A stretch of DNA of 64,000 bases from Rhinolophus ferrumequinum (lineage: Eukaryota > Chordata > Mammalia > Chiroptera > Rhinolophidae). The stretch is from the NCBI RefSeq assembly GCF_004115265.2, contig NC_046307.1, positions 23,189,191 through 23,253,190 on the forward strand, written 5' to 3'. Shown one piece after another: positions 47,568-60,250 of the stretch. A program made the position numbers and the translations under genes. The notes under the pieces are model-generated. The model was not told where the DNA came from. It did not search any database and saw only the letters and a program-made list of their open reading frames with translations. Position 1 is the first letter of the stretch. The number at the start of each line of letters is the position of its first letter.

Positions 47568-50500
47568 CAGCTCATGGCTGATAATCAGTATGTTCTGAGA
47601 AAAGGCGATTTTGTGGTTGTGCGAACATCACAGAGGGCACTTACACAAACTAGATGGCACAGCCTGCTACACACCTGGCTAGAGGTAGGGCCTATTGCTC
47701 CCGGGCTACAAACCTATACAACATGTCACTGTACTGAATACTGCAGGCACTTGTAACCCAATGGCATTTGTATACCTAAACATATCTAAACACCAAAAAG
47801 GTACAGTAAAAATATAAACGATAAAAAAAGGTACACAGGGACAGGGCACTTACCATGAATGGAGCTTGCAGGACTGGAAGTTGCTTTGAGTGAGTCAGTG
47901 AGTGAGCGAGTGGTGAAGGAATGTGACGGCCTGGGACGTTCCGGTACACGGCTGTAAACTTTATAAACACTGTGCTCTTAGGTGCCACTAAATTTATAAA
48001 ACATATTTTTCTTTGATAATAACTAACCTTAGCTTACTGTAACGTTTTTACTTTATAAACTTGAACATTTTTAACTTTTCGACTTTTGTAATGACACTTA
48101 GCTTCAAACACACACTGTACAGCGGTACAAATTATTTTTTATATCCTTACTCTATTTGCTTTTTTCTATTAAAAATTTTTTTTTTAACTTTTATACCTTT
48201 TGTTGAAAACTAAGACACGAGCATACACATTAGCGCAGGCTGACTTCCACTCCACATCTCGACCCACTGGAAAGTCTGCAGGGGCAGGGACACGCAGGGA
48301 GCTGTCGTCTCCCAGGATAACAAGGCCTTCTTCTGGAATCCCTCCTGAAGGAGCTGCCTGAGGCTCTTCCTGAGGAGCTGTCCCTCTTTTCAGAAATACG
48401 TCCATGGTGGTTTGCTTGGTGGGTTTGTTTCTTTCATCACAGATTTGCTTATCAGCAGATAATGCACTGTGAACATATGAATGAAAGCCTTTCGGTATTG
48501 GGGTCCATGTTTACAAATTTTTTAAGGAGCTTGTTGAGATCTGTAAAAGCTTCTGCTGAACCCTTCCCTGTGAATTTTCTTGAGCGTTCTTCCTTTTCCT
48601 GCAGTTTCCTTTCCTCTTGCCTCCTCTCCAGCTACGTGTTGCTGTTCCAGCTCTGACCACGTCTCATTATTCAGTTCCTCAGGAACCCCCTCTAGGACCT
48701 CCTCCATGTGGTCCTCACACACATCCAGGGAAAGGTTGTTGGCCATCTCAGCACAGCCTGGTTGATTTTTGCTACCTCTTATCCTTAGCAAGCCCTTTGC
48801 ATTCATGAACGAACCTCTGGAGTGTCTTCTTCCAGATGCCGTTCAGGCACTCCTTGGTGACATCACCCCAAGCCCCGGCAAGATTCAGGACGGAGTCATA
48901 GATGTTGTAGCCCTTCCAGAACTGGATTAGGGTCTTCACAGCGTTTTCCTCAGTTTCAGGCAAAGGTCCTCTTCATGGAGTAGGCCTCAAAAGCTACTCT
49001 AACTCCACGATCCATCGGAGAGAGAGAAACCACTCTGATATTGGGGTGAAGATCACCAATAAACTGAGGATGTCCAGGAGCATTATCAACAATAAGCAGA
49101 ATCTTCAAAAGTGTATTCTTTCCCAAACAGTACTTCACCGTTTTGCTGGCATAGCAATTCCAGAGGGCACCTGGGAAAAGGAGCTGGGCCGCTCATGCCT
49201 TCTTATTGCTCCTGCAGCACTGACAGCGTGTCCTTAGGAAACGCTTGAAGGCCCTGGGTTTCTGCCTGTGCCAGAGCACAAAGGGTTTCAACGTGTAGCC
49301 TGCGACACTGCCCCCAAGCAAACTGTTATCTTGTTCTTACAAGCCTTGAAACCTGGCATTCTGTTGGCCTCCTTATGGATGGAAGTCCTTTTAGGCGTCG
49401 GTTTCCAGAATAGGGAGGTTTCATCCATGTTGAGTATTTGCTGTGGAAAGTAATTTTCCTCCACAATCAGTTTATCTAGAGTTTCCAAAAATTCTTCAAC
49501 TGCTTTCACATCAGCACTCACAGGCTCACCGCTCACTTTCCCATTAGGTAACGAACAACAACTCTTGAATCATTTACACCATCCAGGGCTAGCAGTAAAT
49601 TCAGCATTGTCGTTGGGCCTAGCTTTTTCTTTCAACACCACAAACAAACGTTTTGCTTTGCCGGGGATGGCCATGGTGCAGAGAGGGCTACACGTCTGTG
49701 TCTGGGCTTCGTTCCCGGTCAGCAGAAGTTTCCCCATGTCTGATACAGGCCCTCCTCATATTTTTGTTAGTCTCGTTGCCTTCATTGAAAAAGATCCTTG
49801 AACAACTTTTGTCATTTTATTCCTGTTCATGATTGTAGCTATAGTGGCCTGGGACATGCCTGACTGGCGAACAATAACCATGGCCGATTTGATCACCTAC
49901 AGATAAGAAAGGATTATGTGACTCTCAGCTGCCAGTTCCTGTCCCCGTGTCCTCCAGCCTTTCCTGCCACCCTTTAGCCCCCAGCAGCACCAGGACACTG
50001 GAGGTTTCCTCTGCTGAACATTTCTATTGCCTCCCAACCCGCCCTTCGTCAGCCTTCAGAGACAATGCCCCCCAAACGAGAGCACAGCACCCAGCCCATT
50101 TTTCTACCTCCGTAGCCCGAAATCCCTTTTAATTTCATTTCCACAAGTATTCAATGTGGCCTCTTAGGGGCAACATGAGCAGTGGATTTTGTAGTAGCTT
50201 AGGGACCATGATGAACAAAACAACACGAGATTAAATCAAGCACAAGAGAAAGTGATGCAGTCAAGAGAGCAGTAGACACGAGATGTGTGAGGCTGCGGCT
50301 GGCGTCACACAGCATACTGTTTCACAGCAAACTGTTTTTGTAAGTAGAAAGCGTACACGCTAACATAATGATAAAAAGTACGGTAAGGGAAATACACAAA
50401 CCAGTAACGTACGTGTTTATTATCATTATCAAGTACGATGTACTGTGTACATACTTGCACGTGCTGTACTTTTACACCACTGGCAGCACAGGTGTGTTTA

Positions 50501-50645
50501 CACCAGCATCAGCACAAACACACGAGTAACACATTGCACTGACACATCACAAGATAGGCATTTTTCTGCTCCATGTAATCGTATGGAGCCACTGCTGTAT
50601 ATATGGTTTGTTGTTGACAGAAACGTTGTTGTGTGGGGCATGACT
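47568..50645 (-). mobile_element. Tigger3/4-type pogo DNA transposon with decayed transposase
   Basis: The ends CAGCTCATGGCTGATAATCA and ...GTGTGGGGCATGACTG fit the Tigger3/4 terminal repeats. The minus strand encodes JRK/TIGD-like transposase pieces in several frames: 49288-49536 with NMDETSLFWKPTPKRTS (first catalytic Asp region), 48956-49138 with LLIVDNAPGHP (second catalytic Asp), then 48772-48963 and 48522-48806 towards the C-terminus. Stops and frame changes separate them, so the element is dead. It sits in an L2 tail. A 214-bp piece of neighbouring DNA is inserted at 49886-50099, just upstream of the transposase N-terminus. Confidence 0.88.
49886..50099 (+). repeat. 214-bp segment, copy inside Tigger
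   Basis: Same orientation as 47215-47427. The junctions read 'ccatggccGATTTgatc' and 'gcccATTTttctacctcc', so short GATTT/ATTT homology marks both ends. Most differences from the source are C-to-T on this strand. Confidence 0.93.
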
Positions 50646-50739
50646 GTTATTTGTTGAATGAATGAATAAATGAATGAGTTGAAAGAGAGCATTTAGGGAA
50701 ATTCTGAACAGAGACAGAGAGATGGCCAGACACTTCCTT

Positions 50740-51240
50740 TTTTTTTTTTTTTAATACAGATTTTGTTTTATGATGCTAGAAAATATTTATGGTCAAAAAT
50801 TTAGAGGACCTGAAGAAACAAAGAGAAAGTATCAGGAGAGCCAAATTATCTCTGGAAATTCTCTTTGCAGCATTGTTTATAACAGCAACAACATACAACA
50901 AAATAGAAATAACTCAAATATCTGTCAGTAAGGAGTTGGGAAATAAATCATGTACAATGAGTCCACAATATGTCATTAAGCAAGAAAGAAAAGTTAAATG
51001 GCAGATCAATATCATAGTTTGAAATAAAATGAGTATTATATATGCATATTCAAATATTCATGAAAGAAAACCTGGAAAACTATTCACATAACTTTTAGTG
51101 GTATGTTTTTGCAGTAGGGGAGATTTATGGGGAGCTGTAACTTGACAATTACTAGATTATTGTGCGATTTTTCTTTAAGAAAGAGCTATATTGCTTTTGT
51201 GTTCTGAAGGGGAAAAAAATCAACTGTAAAGATTTAAAAA
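50740..51240 (+). mobile_element. L1M-like fragment
   Basis: 'gcagcattgtttataacagc' and 'ctcaaatatctgtcagtaag' echo the old L1 3' region, followed by AT-rich DNA with TA repeats at 51312-51365. Confidence 0.55.
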
Positions 51241-52149
51241 ATGAAGATAAAAGATACATATCTGTAGATTCATTTCAGAATCTTCAGAATCTGCTATTAA
51301 TATTTTAGAGTAGATATATATATATATTTAGAGATATGTATATACATGGAAATATATATATTTATAAAAGTGAGACCTATTTGTACACAGTGCTTTGCAG
51401 CAAGTCTTTTTTAAGGCCTATACTACTTGAGTTTCTTCTAGCATTAGGGTTTGAAGACCTATTTGCTGAAAATATACACTGAACCTATTTATTGGGCAGT
51501 TACTTTGTTTTTAATAGTTCCAGAGAAACTTTTCTAGCCTCAGTGAGCTCACTGGCTAATTACAGAGATATGGATACACAACTGTATTCAAGGGAAAGTA
51601 TACATAGTAAAAAACAGGGTTGACTTGAGAAGGGAAAAATAAGGTGGTGATTCCACTGTGTGTATCAGGGAATGATACCCAGAGGAGGTGGGCATGAAGG
51701 ATGGGAGTGATTTAGATGGCCGGAGCTGACAGAGTGGAGGCGGGAGGACACTGCACGTGGGAAGAACACCCTGAGTAGGGGCTCAGTGGTGGGAAAGGAC
51801 TGGATATATCTGGGAACAGTAGGTGGCTCAGATATGTTGGGGCATAGGGCAACAGAGGAGAAGTGGGACGACAGGCTGGAGGGTAGGAGGTGGCCAGGTC
51901 ACCCAGGGTCTTTTGAGCCAGATTAAGGTCCTGAGACTATATCCTGTTCCATAGGGAGAACTTGAAAATTCTCAAGTGGAAAAGGTGTCCTCAGTTTTCG
52001 CTGTTGCTGCTCTGAGGTGTTGCAGGTCCCAAAGCAAAGGCTGAATTGTTGAGGCTTTCACTCACGTGCTTGCTTTGGAGGGAGCTGCTCAGGCTCAAGC
52101 TGGGCCACCTCTTGCTATCTTGCATTTCTGCTCCAGCGCTCTGCTCTAT

Positions 52150-52230
52150 CTCTTTGCAGTTATCTGCCAGAAACCCACAGAACACATAGCAGAAGCCCCG
52201 TTGGCCCACAATCAGCAGAACACAATGTAC
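52150..52230 (-). pseudogene. SLC36-family pseudogene, exon-5 equivalent
   Basis: The minus strand contains GQRGFCYVFCGFLADNCKE, matching [19 protein letters not shown] of SLC36A2 exon 5, after a ...NAQ/GTACATTGTG start that keeps the acceptor CGCCCAG. It is four nt shorter than exon 5, so the frame breaks near its beginning, and the donor GT is now AT. It lies 2.3 kb downstream of the exon-4 relic on the same strand, in the same order as the live gene. I found no relics of exons 1-3 or 6-10; those would fall at 55-60 kb and below 51 kb, where repeats dominate. Confidence 0.85.
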
Positions 52231-52599
52231 CTGGGCGTTGGGAGGAGCATACGATCTGCTATAAAAAGAGGGGAGGCAGAGAGAAGATGGGGCACCCGGC
52301 GTGCTAGCATCATCAGCCCCTGCCTCACTTCTCTTACTTGGGTGCTTTGCTACCCACAGCCGCAGGTAGGACGCCTTGTGGCAGCCTCAGACCTCCTCCA
52401 GCTCCAGAAGAAACAGGAACACCCTGGCAGGCTCATTCCACCCACGTCCAGGTATGTGTCCAGGCAGAACCTTTGCTGTGTCCAGGCAGTTATGGAGTCA
52501 AGAGGGCCTGCCTTAGCCTCCTTATCCCCTTATCTGCTGCCCAATCTCATCTGCTTCGAGAAGGAAGGCTCTGCCCGTCTGCAAATTCCAACTGACTTG

Positions 52600-53225
52600 A
52601 CTTGGACACTCAACACTGCTCAGAATTGGCCACCCAGGCCCCCACGGAATGACTCTGCTTCCATCTTGACCCTCCAATCTATGCTGCACAAAGCAACCGG
52701 AGTGGTCTTTTAAAAATTATTGACTCTATCGTACCCTTCCTTTGTTTAAAACCCTGAGGGGGCTTTCCTCCGCTTTTGGAATAACATTCTAACCCGTGAT
52801 TTGGCTCCTGCTACATTCCCATTCTGTCCTTCCACACCCCTTCCTCCTCATTCTGTATGCTTTGCCAGTTTCCGGAAGACTGAGTCGTCCCCACTTCACA
52901 GCACTTTGCTGAAACCTTCCTTAAAATAGTTCTTCCCACAACCTGCAAGGGGTTGGCTCTTACATGTCCTTCAGGTCTTGGCTTACACGTCACCTCCTCA
53001 GAGAGGCTTTCCCTAACTTCCTGTAGCTCTTACCCTAACTCATACTTAGATATTTACTTCGTTCCTTATTTATTTTCCATCTCCACTGTTACGTTGTAAA
53101 ACTCCATCAATGTAGGGATTGTGTCTATTTTGTTCACCCCTGTCTCTCTAGCACCTAGCCTGGTGCCTGGCCAATAGTGGGGACTAAATGGATACTTGTT
53201 CAATGAGTGGGTGAGTGAATTAATG
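52600..53225 (+). mobile_element. L2 LINE 3' end
   Basis: 'ctccttcctttgtttaaaac'-like text, 'cttggcttacacgtcacctc', 'agagaggctttccctaactt' and 'gcctggtgcctggccaatag'. It lies just upstream (minus strand sense) of the pseudogene exon 5. Confidence 0.8.
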
Positions 53226-53229
53226 AGTA

Positions 53230-54240
53230 AATGGGACTTGGTTTCCTAGTGAATGGGCTGATCTTCTAGAAAGTACAGAGTCCCTCTGACTTTGAGTCAC
53301 CGCATGCTGGCTGGCTGGCATCCCCTATGTTCAGGGTCATGAGCCATCTAAGGCTGGCCTGGGGTCTCCGTAGCCTGGCTCCTTTTTGCTTACATACACC
53401 TTCTAGCTTCTTGGCCCTGGATGCTACAGCCCCTGGAACTCGAGGGTCTACCAACGCTCATGTCCTACACCCCGGTCCCAGCTTGCCTTAGACCTAACGC
53501 TTTTTCCGCCTAGACAGGTCCACAATTAACAGTCAGTAGAAGCGAGTAAAGATGTTTACGGTGTACTCCAAATCACAGTTACAACAAAGTGTGGCGTCAA
53601 AATACATGTCTAGGAAATGACTGCCAGGAAAGGTTTTACCCAAGAAGGGCATCTGCTGAATCGAGAATGATGTATTTCACACTGTGGGATCAGTTTCCCA
53701 TATAGCCTCATTGCGGAATCTTTTGACTTCCAAGGACTACAGACAGTGGGGCAAGGGGGAGGACGAAGAGCTGGTGAAGAAAACAACATAACTCAGCTGT
53801 CTAAGTGCCTCCTGACTGCTGAGACCACAGACTCCAGCCACCACAATCAGTTAATCCACACTCTGGGTAACCAGGAGTCATCCTTTCCCAGGATAACGAG
53901 GGGTTGACTGCATTTACACAACACCTTGACTCAGAGTTTTCAGCCTGTCATGACTCACTGCGCACCTTTGGGCAAATTGCCCCCTGTCTTAAAGGCTTAA
54001 TGTCCCCATCTGCACTTCGGGGAGCTGGATTCTAGAAACACCTAGCTCTGACCTAGAATAGCTCATCTGGACTCATGTGCAAGTCTTGAGTCCTGCTTGT
54101 TATCCCAAAGCAGTCATCCTTTTAGGATTAAAGAAAATCCTCTAGTTAAGCACAGGAAATGTCCCTTTTTCTACGAGCATGTGTTCATTTGCTCCTAGGA
54201 GCTGTATCTGTAGGTAACAACGCACAGTTATTTCTTTAGG
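53230..54240. other. Intergenic, nothing recognised
   Basis: No exon of the SLC36 pseudogene and no repeat family that I could name with confidence. Confidence 0.5.
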
Positions 54241-54241
54241 G

Positions 54242-54429
54242 CAGTGCTTCTCAAACTTTCATATGCATCAGAACCACCGGATGCCTTGCTAAAATACAGA
54301 TTGCTGGGCACCACCCCCAGAGTTTATGTGATTCAGTAGGTCCGGGATGAGGCTGAAGAATTTGCATTTCTAACAAGTTCCACGGGGATACTGATGCAGC
54401 TGGACTGGGGACCAATTTGAGAACAACCG
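54242..54429 (+). mobile_element. hAT-Charlie non-autonomous element (MER20/MER58 type)
   Basis: 'cagtgcttctcaaactttca', 'gggcaccacccccagagttt', 'gaatttgcatttctaacaag'. Ends near 'tttgagaacaaccg', 140 bases from pseudogene exon 4. Confidence 0.75.
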
Positions 54430-54572
54430 TCTTAGGACATCCAAAAATACTGATTATTAATTAGGGTTGTGTTCCCAGAGGGACAGACATCAACACTGGA
54501 CTAGAGGCGCCCGGGACCTCACTGGGACCCTCCATCGTAGACCCTATTTCATGCAAGGAGAGGACAAGGTAC

Positions 54573-54664
54573 CTCCACTAGTGGGCGTGTTCCTGGAACC
54601 AGGTGCAGGGCTGGCATCCCGGCTGCATCACGGATCCCCACAGTTCATAAAGGGCCTGTTGAGT
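54573..54664 (-). pseudogene. SLC36-family pseudogene, exon-4 equivalent
   Basis: The minus strand reads LNRPFMNCGD, then after a one-base loss VMQ..., and ends EHAHW, clearly aligned to SLC36A2 exon 4 ([13 protein letters not shown]...EHAHWGR). The acceptor CCCGCAG and donor GTACCTTG are still present, and intron sequence next to the exon also resembles SLC36A2. At 92 nt against 96 it has lost the frame, including a shift at the GGGGATCCGTGATG stretch. Genomic splice borders show it arose by DNA duplication, not retroposition. Confidence 0.85.
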
Positions 54665-55639
54665 CTGCGGGACAGGAAATGGGACAGAAGTATATTCTGG
54701 GTTCATTTGGGTTCAGAAGTATATTCTGGGGAGAGAGTAAGACAGGCTTTTCTCTAACACAAGGCTGAATGGAAAGATGTATGGTAGGAACCGTGGCAGA
54801 CCTGATGGGTGCCAACCCCTGCTGGTGCCCACTGTGCCTCCTCATTTCCCTGAATTGCTCAGAAAATCATTCACTAACTCATTTTAGATATTCAGTGAGT
54901 GGCTTCTGAGTGTCTGGAGCTGTGCAAGGCCCTAGGATCAAGACCAGTGAATAAGATAGGCAGGGCCCCTTTCTCCTGGAGCTATGGGCCAAGTGGATGA
55001 ATGAGTCCCTTCTAATGGCCGTGTAAGCCCCAAATTCCCTTTATGAAATATACGTTTCTGGCATTTTTCTGCCTAAAACACTTATGCTTCCTTCCCTAAA
55101 CCCTGAGTGCTAGGAAGCAGGAATGTCCAGGACAAGATGACCTCCAAGTTCTTTCCGACTCTCAATTTCTATGACGTCATGATATTATCCCCCAGCAGAA
55201 AAAACAGTCCACAAAAACAGGTGTTTTTACTGGGAGATGAGGCAATGCTGGAGAAGCCAGAGGTGGCCCAGCCCCACCTCACACCCCTGGCTGCGTCTCC
55301 AGGCCCTGGCTGGCCCAAGCAGAAGTCAGTCTGATGCGGTCTGGGAGGCCATGGCTCTCCCAGGTCCTTTGTTCTTTCTTGTTCTCTCAGCACTGACGCT
55401 AACGATCCCACTGCACCCAGGGCTCCGGGACAGGAGGCCTGACCTTCACTTGGGGGTGTTCTGGGGACAAGTGGAAACGAACATTTCCTCCCTCTGCTGC
55501 CCTGTGAGTTCCCGAGGAGAAAGCTCCTTGTGAAATAGGTAGAGTTGTGACAGAAAACCCGCGGGTGCCAGCACCAGAGTCAGACCCTGCCCTGCCCTGC
55601 CCAGGATCCGAGGGAGAAATCCTGGGTATCAGTGCTGCC

Positions 55640-55825
55640 TGCACGATACTTAATACTCAGCACCTCATTTAACCCTCTCAACAACTCTAAGCAAGAGGGC
55701 TTAGTCTTACTATTTTACCTATGGCTCAGAGATGGCAGAGCTTTGCCCAAGGCCACACAGCTAATATGGGAGCAGCAAAGCTGGGATGGGAATGAGTGTA
55801 TTTTAATGTGGTCTTAACCACAGCT
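55640..55825 (-). mobile_element. MIR SINE
   Basis: 'aatactcagcacctcattta' and 'cccaaggccacacagctaat'. Confidence 0.75.
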
Positions 55826-56239
55826 TGTCCTGTAACTCAGAAGCCATTTAGTTCAACATTCTCTTTCCTCCCAAAAAAATGCTTGAATTTTTCCTATTAC
55901 AGCTAGTGCTCAAACACTTCTAGACAAGCAGACTGGCCCCTTAAACCTTCAAGGACAGATGATAGTTTATCTGCTAAAAAGAACTTTGGCACGTATACAG
56001 CCTTCTTTAGAACTCCCTTATAAGATCCCACCATACTCATTTCTCCCCAAATCTTCCCTCATGTGCAATTTAAGAGGTTGATAAAAAAAGACGCCTCCTT
56101 TGTTTATTCATTCATTTTGCAAAGCTTTACAGAACTCTTTGTGCTCAGGCTCTGTGCTAGGCTCAGGAGGATACAGAAGTCAATGAGGATGGCCCCCGTC
56201 CTGAGGTTGCTCACAGTCTGGGCAGCTACTTTGCTCCGT

Positions 56240-56500
56240 GCTAGAGTTAGCTAACCTTTTATTGAACAATGACTGTGTGTCGGGCATTGTTTTCAGTGCT
56301 CTGCATGGATGATCTCAACGGATTCTTAACAATCGTCTGAGGTAGCTACTATTATCCCCACTTACAGATGAGAAAATTGAAGCGAAGACAGGTCCAGTAA
56401 CTTGTCTCAGGTTACACAGCTAGTGAGTGGCAGAGCTGGGATTTGAGCTCAATTGTGAGTCACTCCAAGCCAGTGCTCATTTCCACAATGTGCTCCTGAC
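56240..56500 (-). mobile_element. MIR SINE
   Basis: 'actattatccccacttacag' and 'ggttacacagctagtgagtg'; a well kept core. Confidence 0.85.
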
Positions 56501-56880
56501 CCAGGTCAATGTCCAACCTGGCACTCTTTGATTTTGTTGGCAAAAGCTTGATCTACCTCCTTCAGTGGAAGCTGATACTGCTTTATGGATGTCCTCACTG
56601 GCAACACCATTTCTCCAAGGACTAGATCAGATACCATCTCTAACACAAGCACTGCCTGCTCTCATCACCTAGAAATACCACTTCCTGTTCCGAACCCTCT
56701 AGACCACATGACTCCACCCGTGTCGTTCTCTCTGTAATTTTAGTTATGTGTGTACCTCTCTTCCTCCCTAGGCTGAGAGCCTTAGAGGCAAGGACATAAT
56801 GGTGCTGTGTGTTCATTGCTGGAGCCCCACGATGCCCAGGTATTCAATCCTGGTGAATGAATGGACCCCTAATGAGTTAC
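56500..56880 (+). mobile_element. L2 LINE 3' end
   Basis: 'tctccaaggactagatcaga'-type protein-coding remnant and 'ccctaggctgagagccttag' follow the L2 3' end. Confidence 0.55.
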
Positions 56881-57849
56881 ACTTAAGAGTCAAAGCATTA
56901 TCTTCAAGGAGCATTATCCTTGCCACTAACACAACTTCTCTACACCTCTCTTTGCCTGTCTGTCCAGAATGGAGGAGAGCCCAGAGTTAGCTCCTTGGGT
57001 ACTGGAAGCACGAAAGAAAAAATTCTTGTAACAGCCTCCAGGTACAAGACGTCAGGCTCAGGAGCTTCTGTTGGGAGGAAAGGACCTTTCCTTGATGCCA
57101 CTGGCCTTTTCTCGGCTGCAGGAGCCCAGGGAGAGGAGTTGCTGGCCCTCCGTGGGGGATGTTGGGCATTCCTTGGGCTGCACCATCCAGGGGCTGGCAG
57201 CTGGCCGAGGTGCCCCCAGCCCCAGGTGGGTGGATACCTGGTTATTCAGCTCCATGCACTGGGTGGATGAGGGGTTGGGAGTGGCCATGGCTTTGGCAGA
57301 GACTTGAGCAGAAACAACTTCTGCATGAAGAGCTGCAAGGCACAGACAGCTCTCAGCTGCTTGAGCTTTAGCGGCTCAGGAGCTTACATACAGCTCCAAC
57401 CCCCTCACCTGGAGTGACACAGGCTCTGCTCCTTAGGAAGAATAAAAGGCCCAAAGCACGAATGGATGGAAATATGGGCCTCTCTTGCCCCCACACTGAG
57501 ACTCCTCACTGTTGCCCTAACAGCCTGTTCTTTCCCTTCTTTCTTCCTGCCTCACGTACAGTTTAAGTATCCGTGTGCCGGGCACTCTGCTGGGTGCTGG
57601 GGACCCACTGGTTCCAGGCAGTGCTGTTTGTGCCTGCAAGAGCTTAGCTGAAAATCATGACTGTTATACCGAGTTTCCCATCCATAAGCAAAAAATTTCA
57701 ACCGTGATAAATGCTCTGAAGGAAAAGTAAGAGGCTTGTGTGTGTGTAGCAAAAGCAGTCACTCTGGCAATGGGGGTCAGAAAGGTTTTCCCGGAGAAGA
57801 GGGAAGTCTCCTGCATGGCCATGTTCTCTTCACCTTCTCATCTAACTAA

Positions 57850-58497
57850 ATGTGGCTCCCCCTGAGGTCACTGTTTCCTCTGCAGACCTCTAGATGGGGA
57901 TGTTTGGCCTTGCACCTCTCACACTATGTGGCCAGGAAGGGGCTAGAATTCCTTGTTCCTGGTGCTTTCCTCCTCCTCTCTAAAAACGCTGGTTCCTTCG
58001 GAACTGGAGCCTGCAGACGACCACACGGCCTCTGCTTGCTGCAGCATGCACAGCCCTCCGGGCCAGTCCCCCTCTCACCTAGTGCACGTTCTCTCTGTAT
58101 TTCTCTGTCTCCCCCTAACTCCCTCCCTCCACCATTTCACTAGGATCGTGGTTGACGATTTCAGCCACCATCAGTGAGTCATCTGCACTCCAGCCTCTTA
58201 CACCCTTGACCACCTTTGCTTCCAAGCAGTGTGTCCTCCACGCTACCTGAGACCCCCACCCCCACCATCCTACGCTGATCTTGTTACTACCCAAAACGGC
58301 AGCACCTTCAGTGTCTATTTCAAGCTTCCCATTCTCTGGGTGGCTCACCAGCTCCTGTCAGTTCACGTCACATCCACTAATTTGCATACTAGAGGACCCA
58401 GTTAAACCACAGAAATGGGGAGACAATAAATGCGTGTCATTTTAAGCCACTAAGTTTATGGTAATTCATTACACAGCAATAGAAAACGAATATAAAC
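57850..58497 (+). mobile_element. MaLR (MLT1-type) LTR fossil
   Basis: The end 'cattttaagccactaagttt' then 'atggtaattcattacacagc' is diagnostic of MaLR LTRs. The left edge is uncertain. Confidence 0.7.
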
Positions 58498-59379
58498 CAC
58501 TCATCTATTTTATAGGGTGGACAGTATGTTTTCTTCCATAACGATATGTTATATTGTATTTTTTGAAAACTGAGACACAATGTATTTGCATATTAAGCAG
58601 GTACCACTCTGTACCTTCATATGGAAAATTGTGACCACAGAACACAAAGGTCCATGTGAGGGATTATAGGAAAACCCAGAAGTTCTCACACTTGTTCTCA
58701 GTGTGACCCTGAACCAATACCTTTGCCTCTGACGCTTAGTTTCCCAAATATTAAAGGAGTGGGGTACAGCAGACTACCTCAAAGAAATCCTAAAGTGTGA
58801 GAGATAATGATTCTGCGGCTGACCTAGGACCCACCCCGTCATCTTTGGAAGGAGGAATGTGGCTGAAGCAGGGAAAAGAAGGACCACAGTGCTGGGAGAT
58901 CTGAGAGATGCACTTCCTCCCCTAGTCGTTCTCATCAGCGAGAAACGGAAGCCCACAGTGAAAGGAACTTGCTACTAAAAGGCAGCGCTGGCCACGGCAC
59001 TTACCTCTGGGCTCCTATGTCAGTGCTTTTTCAGTGCCAACAGGTGGCCCTTCTCTCTTATAAGCTTTCCATAGCCCTTTGTTAACATTGCGAGATAACC
59101 CTATGGTCTGCCGGCCCCTAGATGGGTTTTGTGCGTTTGCTCTAGATCTCTTAAAGTGCCTCGGCTCAATCCTGGGAATATTCCTCCTCTTGCCTTAATT
59201 TCAGGACGACTTACCAGTTGGCACCGTCTCCTGCCAACATTGAGAACAAGGAAGCTGCTGGTTGAGTAAGAAGTTAGGGGAGGGTCTGTGGGTGGCGTAG
59301 AAGCTGTAACCAGATTTCAGGGAGGGCAGGGTTGCTAAAACTTTCCAATCTGCCACAAAAATATTTTCAGAAACTGATC

Positions 59380-60250
59380 ACTTCTCGTCACCTTCACTGC
59401 TGTCAATCTTGACTAATTCATCATAATCTCATACTGGATGATTGCAACTGCCTCCCAGCCGGCCTTCCTGTTTCTGCCCTTGCCTGCGTGTATAGCAACC
59501 CAACAGTCGGCACTTTAAACATTTTATTTATTTACATATTTAGTATATTTTCTATTTATTTCATGAAACTTTACATGTGTATGGAATTTCCTATTTATTA
59601 TTACCACTATATTAGTTATAAGAAGAAAGAAAATAAATGTACAAAACCATTCCAAGTGTCCTTTTAAACCCAAGTCAGATCATGGCACGCCTCTGCTCGA
59701 ACTCCAGCATCATTACATCCCACTCAGAGTAAAAGCCGAAGTCCTTAGAACGGCTCTCAGAACTCTACACAAATTTCAGCCACTCACTGTTCTGACCCAA
59801 TCTACTTCTCTTCCGCTACACTCTGCTCCAGCCACACTGATCTCCTTGCCATTCCTCAAACAGGCAAGGCACAGTCCCACCCCAGGGCCTTAGCACATGC
59901 TATTCCCTCTGCCCAGAATACTCTTCCCAGAGAAATCCACATGGCCTGTTTCCTCATCTACTTTAGGTCTTTGTTTAGCACCTTCTCAGTGGCACCTTCC
60001 TGGACTATTTAAAAATACAGCATTGCCTCCCTTCTGTTCCTAGACTCCCTTTCCCACCGTCCTGCTTTCTTTTTCTCCATAGCAGACACAGCTGCTGACA
60101 TGACAGGTATTATTATTTATTATTTATTTTTGTTGCCTATCTTCCCTCACTAAAATGTAAGCTTCACAAGGGCAAGGATTTTTGTCTTTTGTTCACTGTT
60201 CTATTCCCAGTGCCTGGCACATTGATACTCAATATTTATTAATTAAAACA
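59380..60250 (+). mobile_element. L2 LINE 3' half
   Basis: 'agatcatggcacgcctctgc', 'gccacactgatctccttgcc', 'gttcctagactccctttccc' and the end 'cagtgcctggcacattgata'. An AT-rich tract at 59515-59640 interrupts it. Confidence 0.85.

Noticed and set aside
47215-50099. 213-bp direct repeats as long terminal repeats of one element
   Set aside because: The right copy is inside the Tigger, not at its end, and the left copy lies 140 bases outside it; the Tigger has its own terminal repeats.
52066-52713. 215-codon plus-strand open frame
   Set aside because: It lies antisense across the SLC36 pseudogene exon 5 and into L2 sequence; no domain, so a chance frame.
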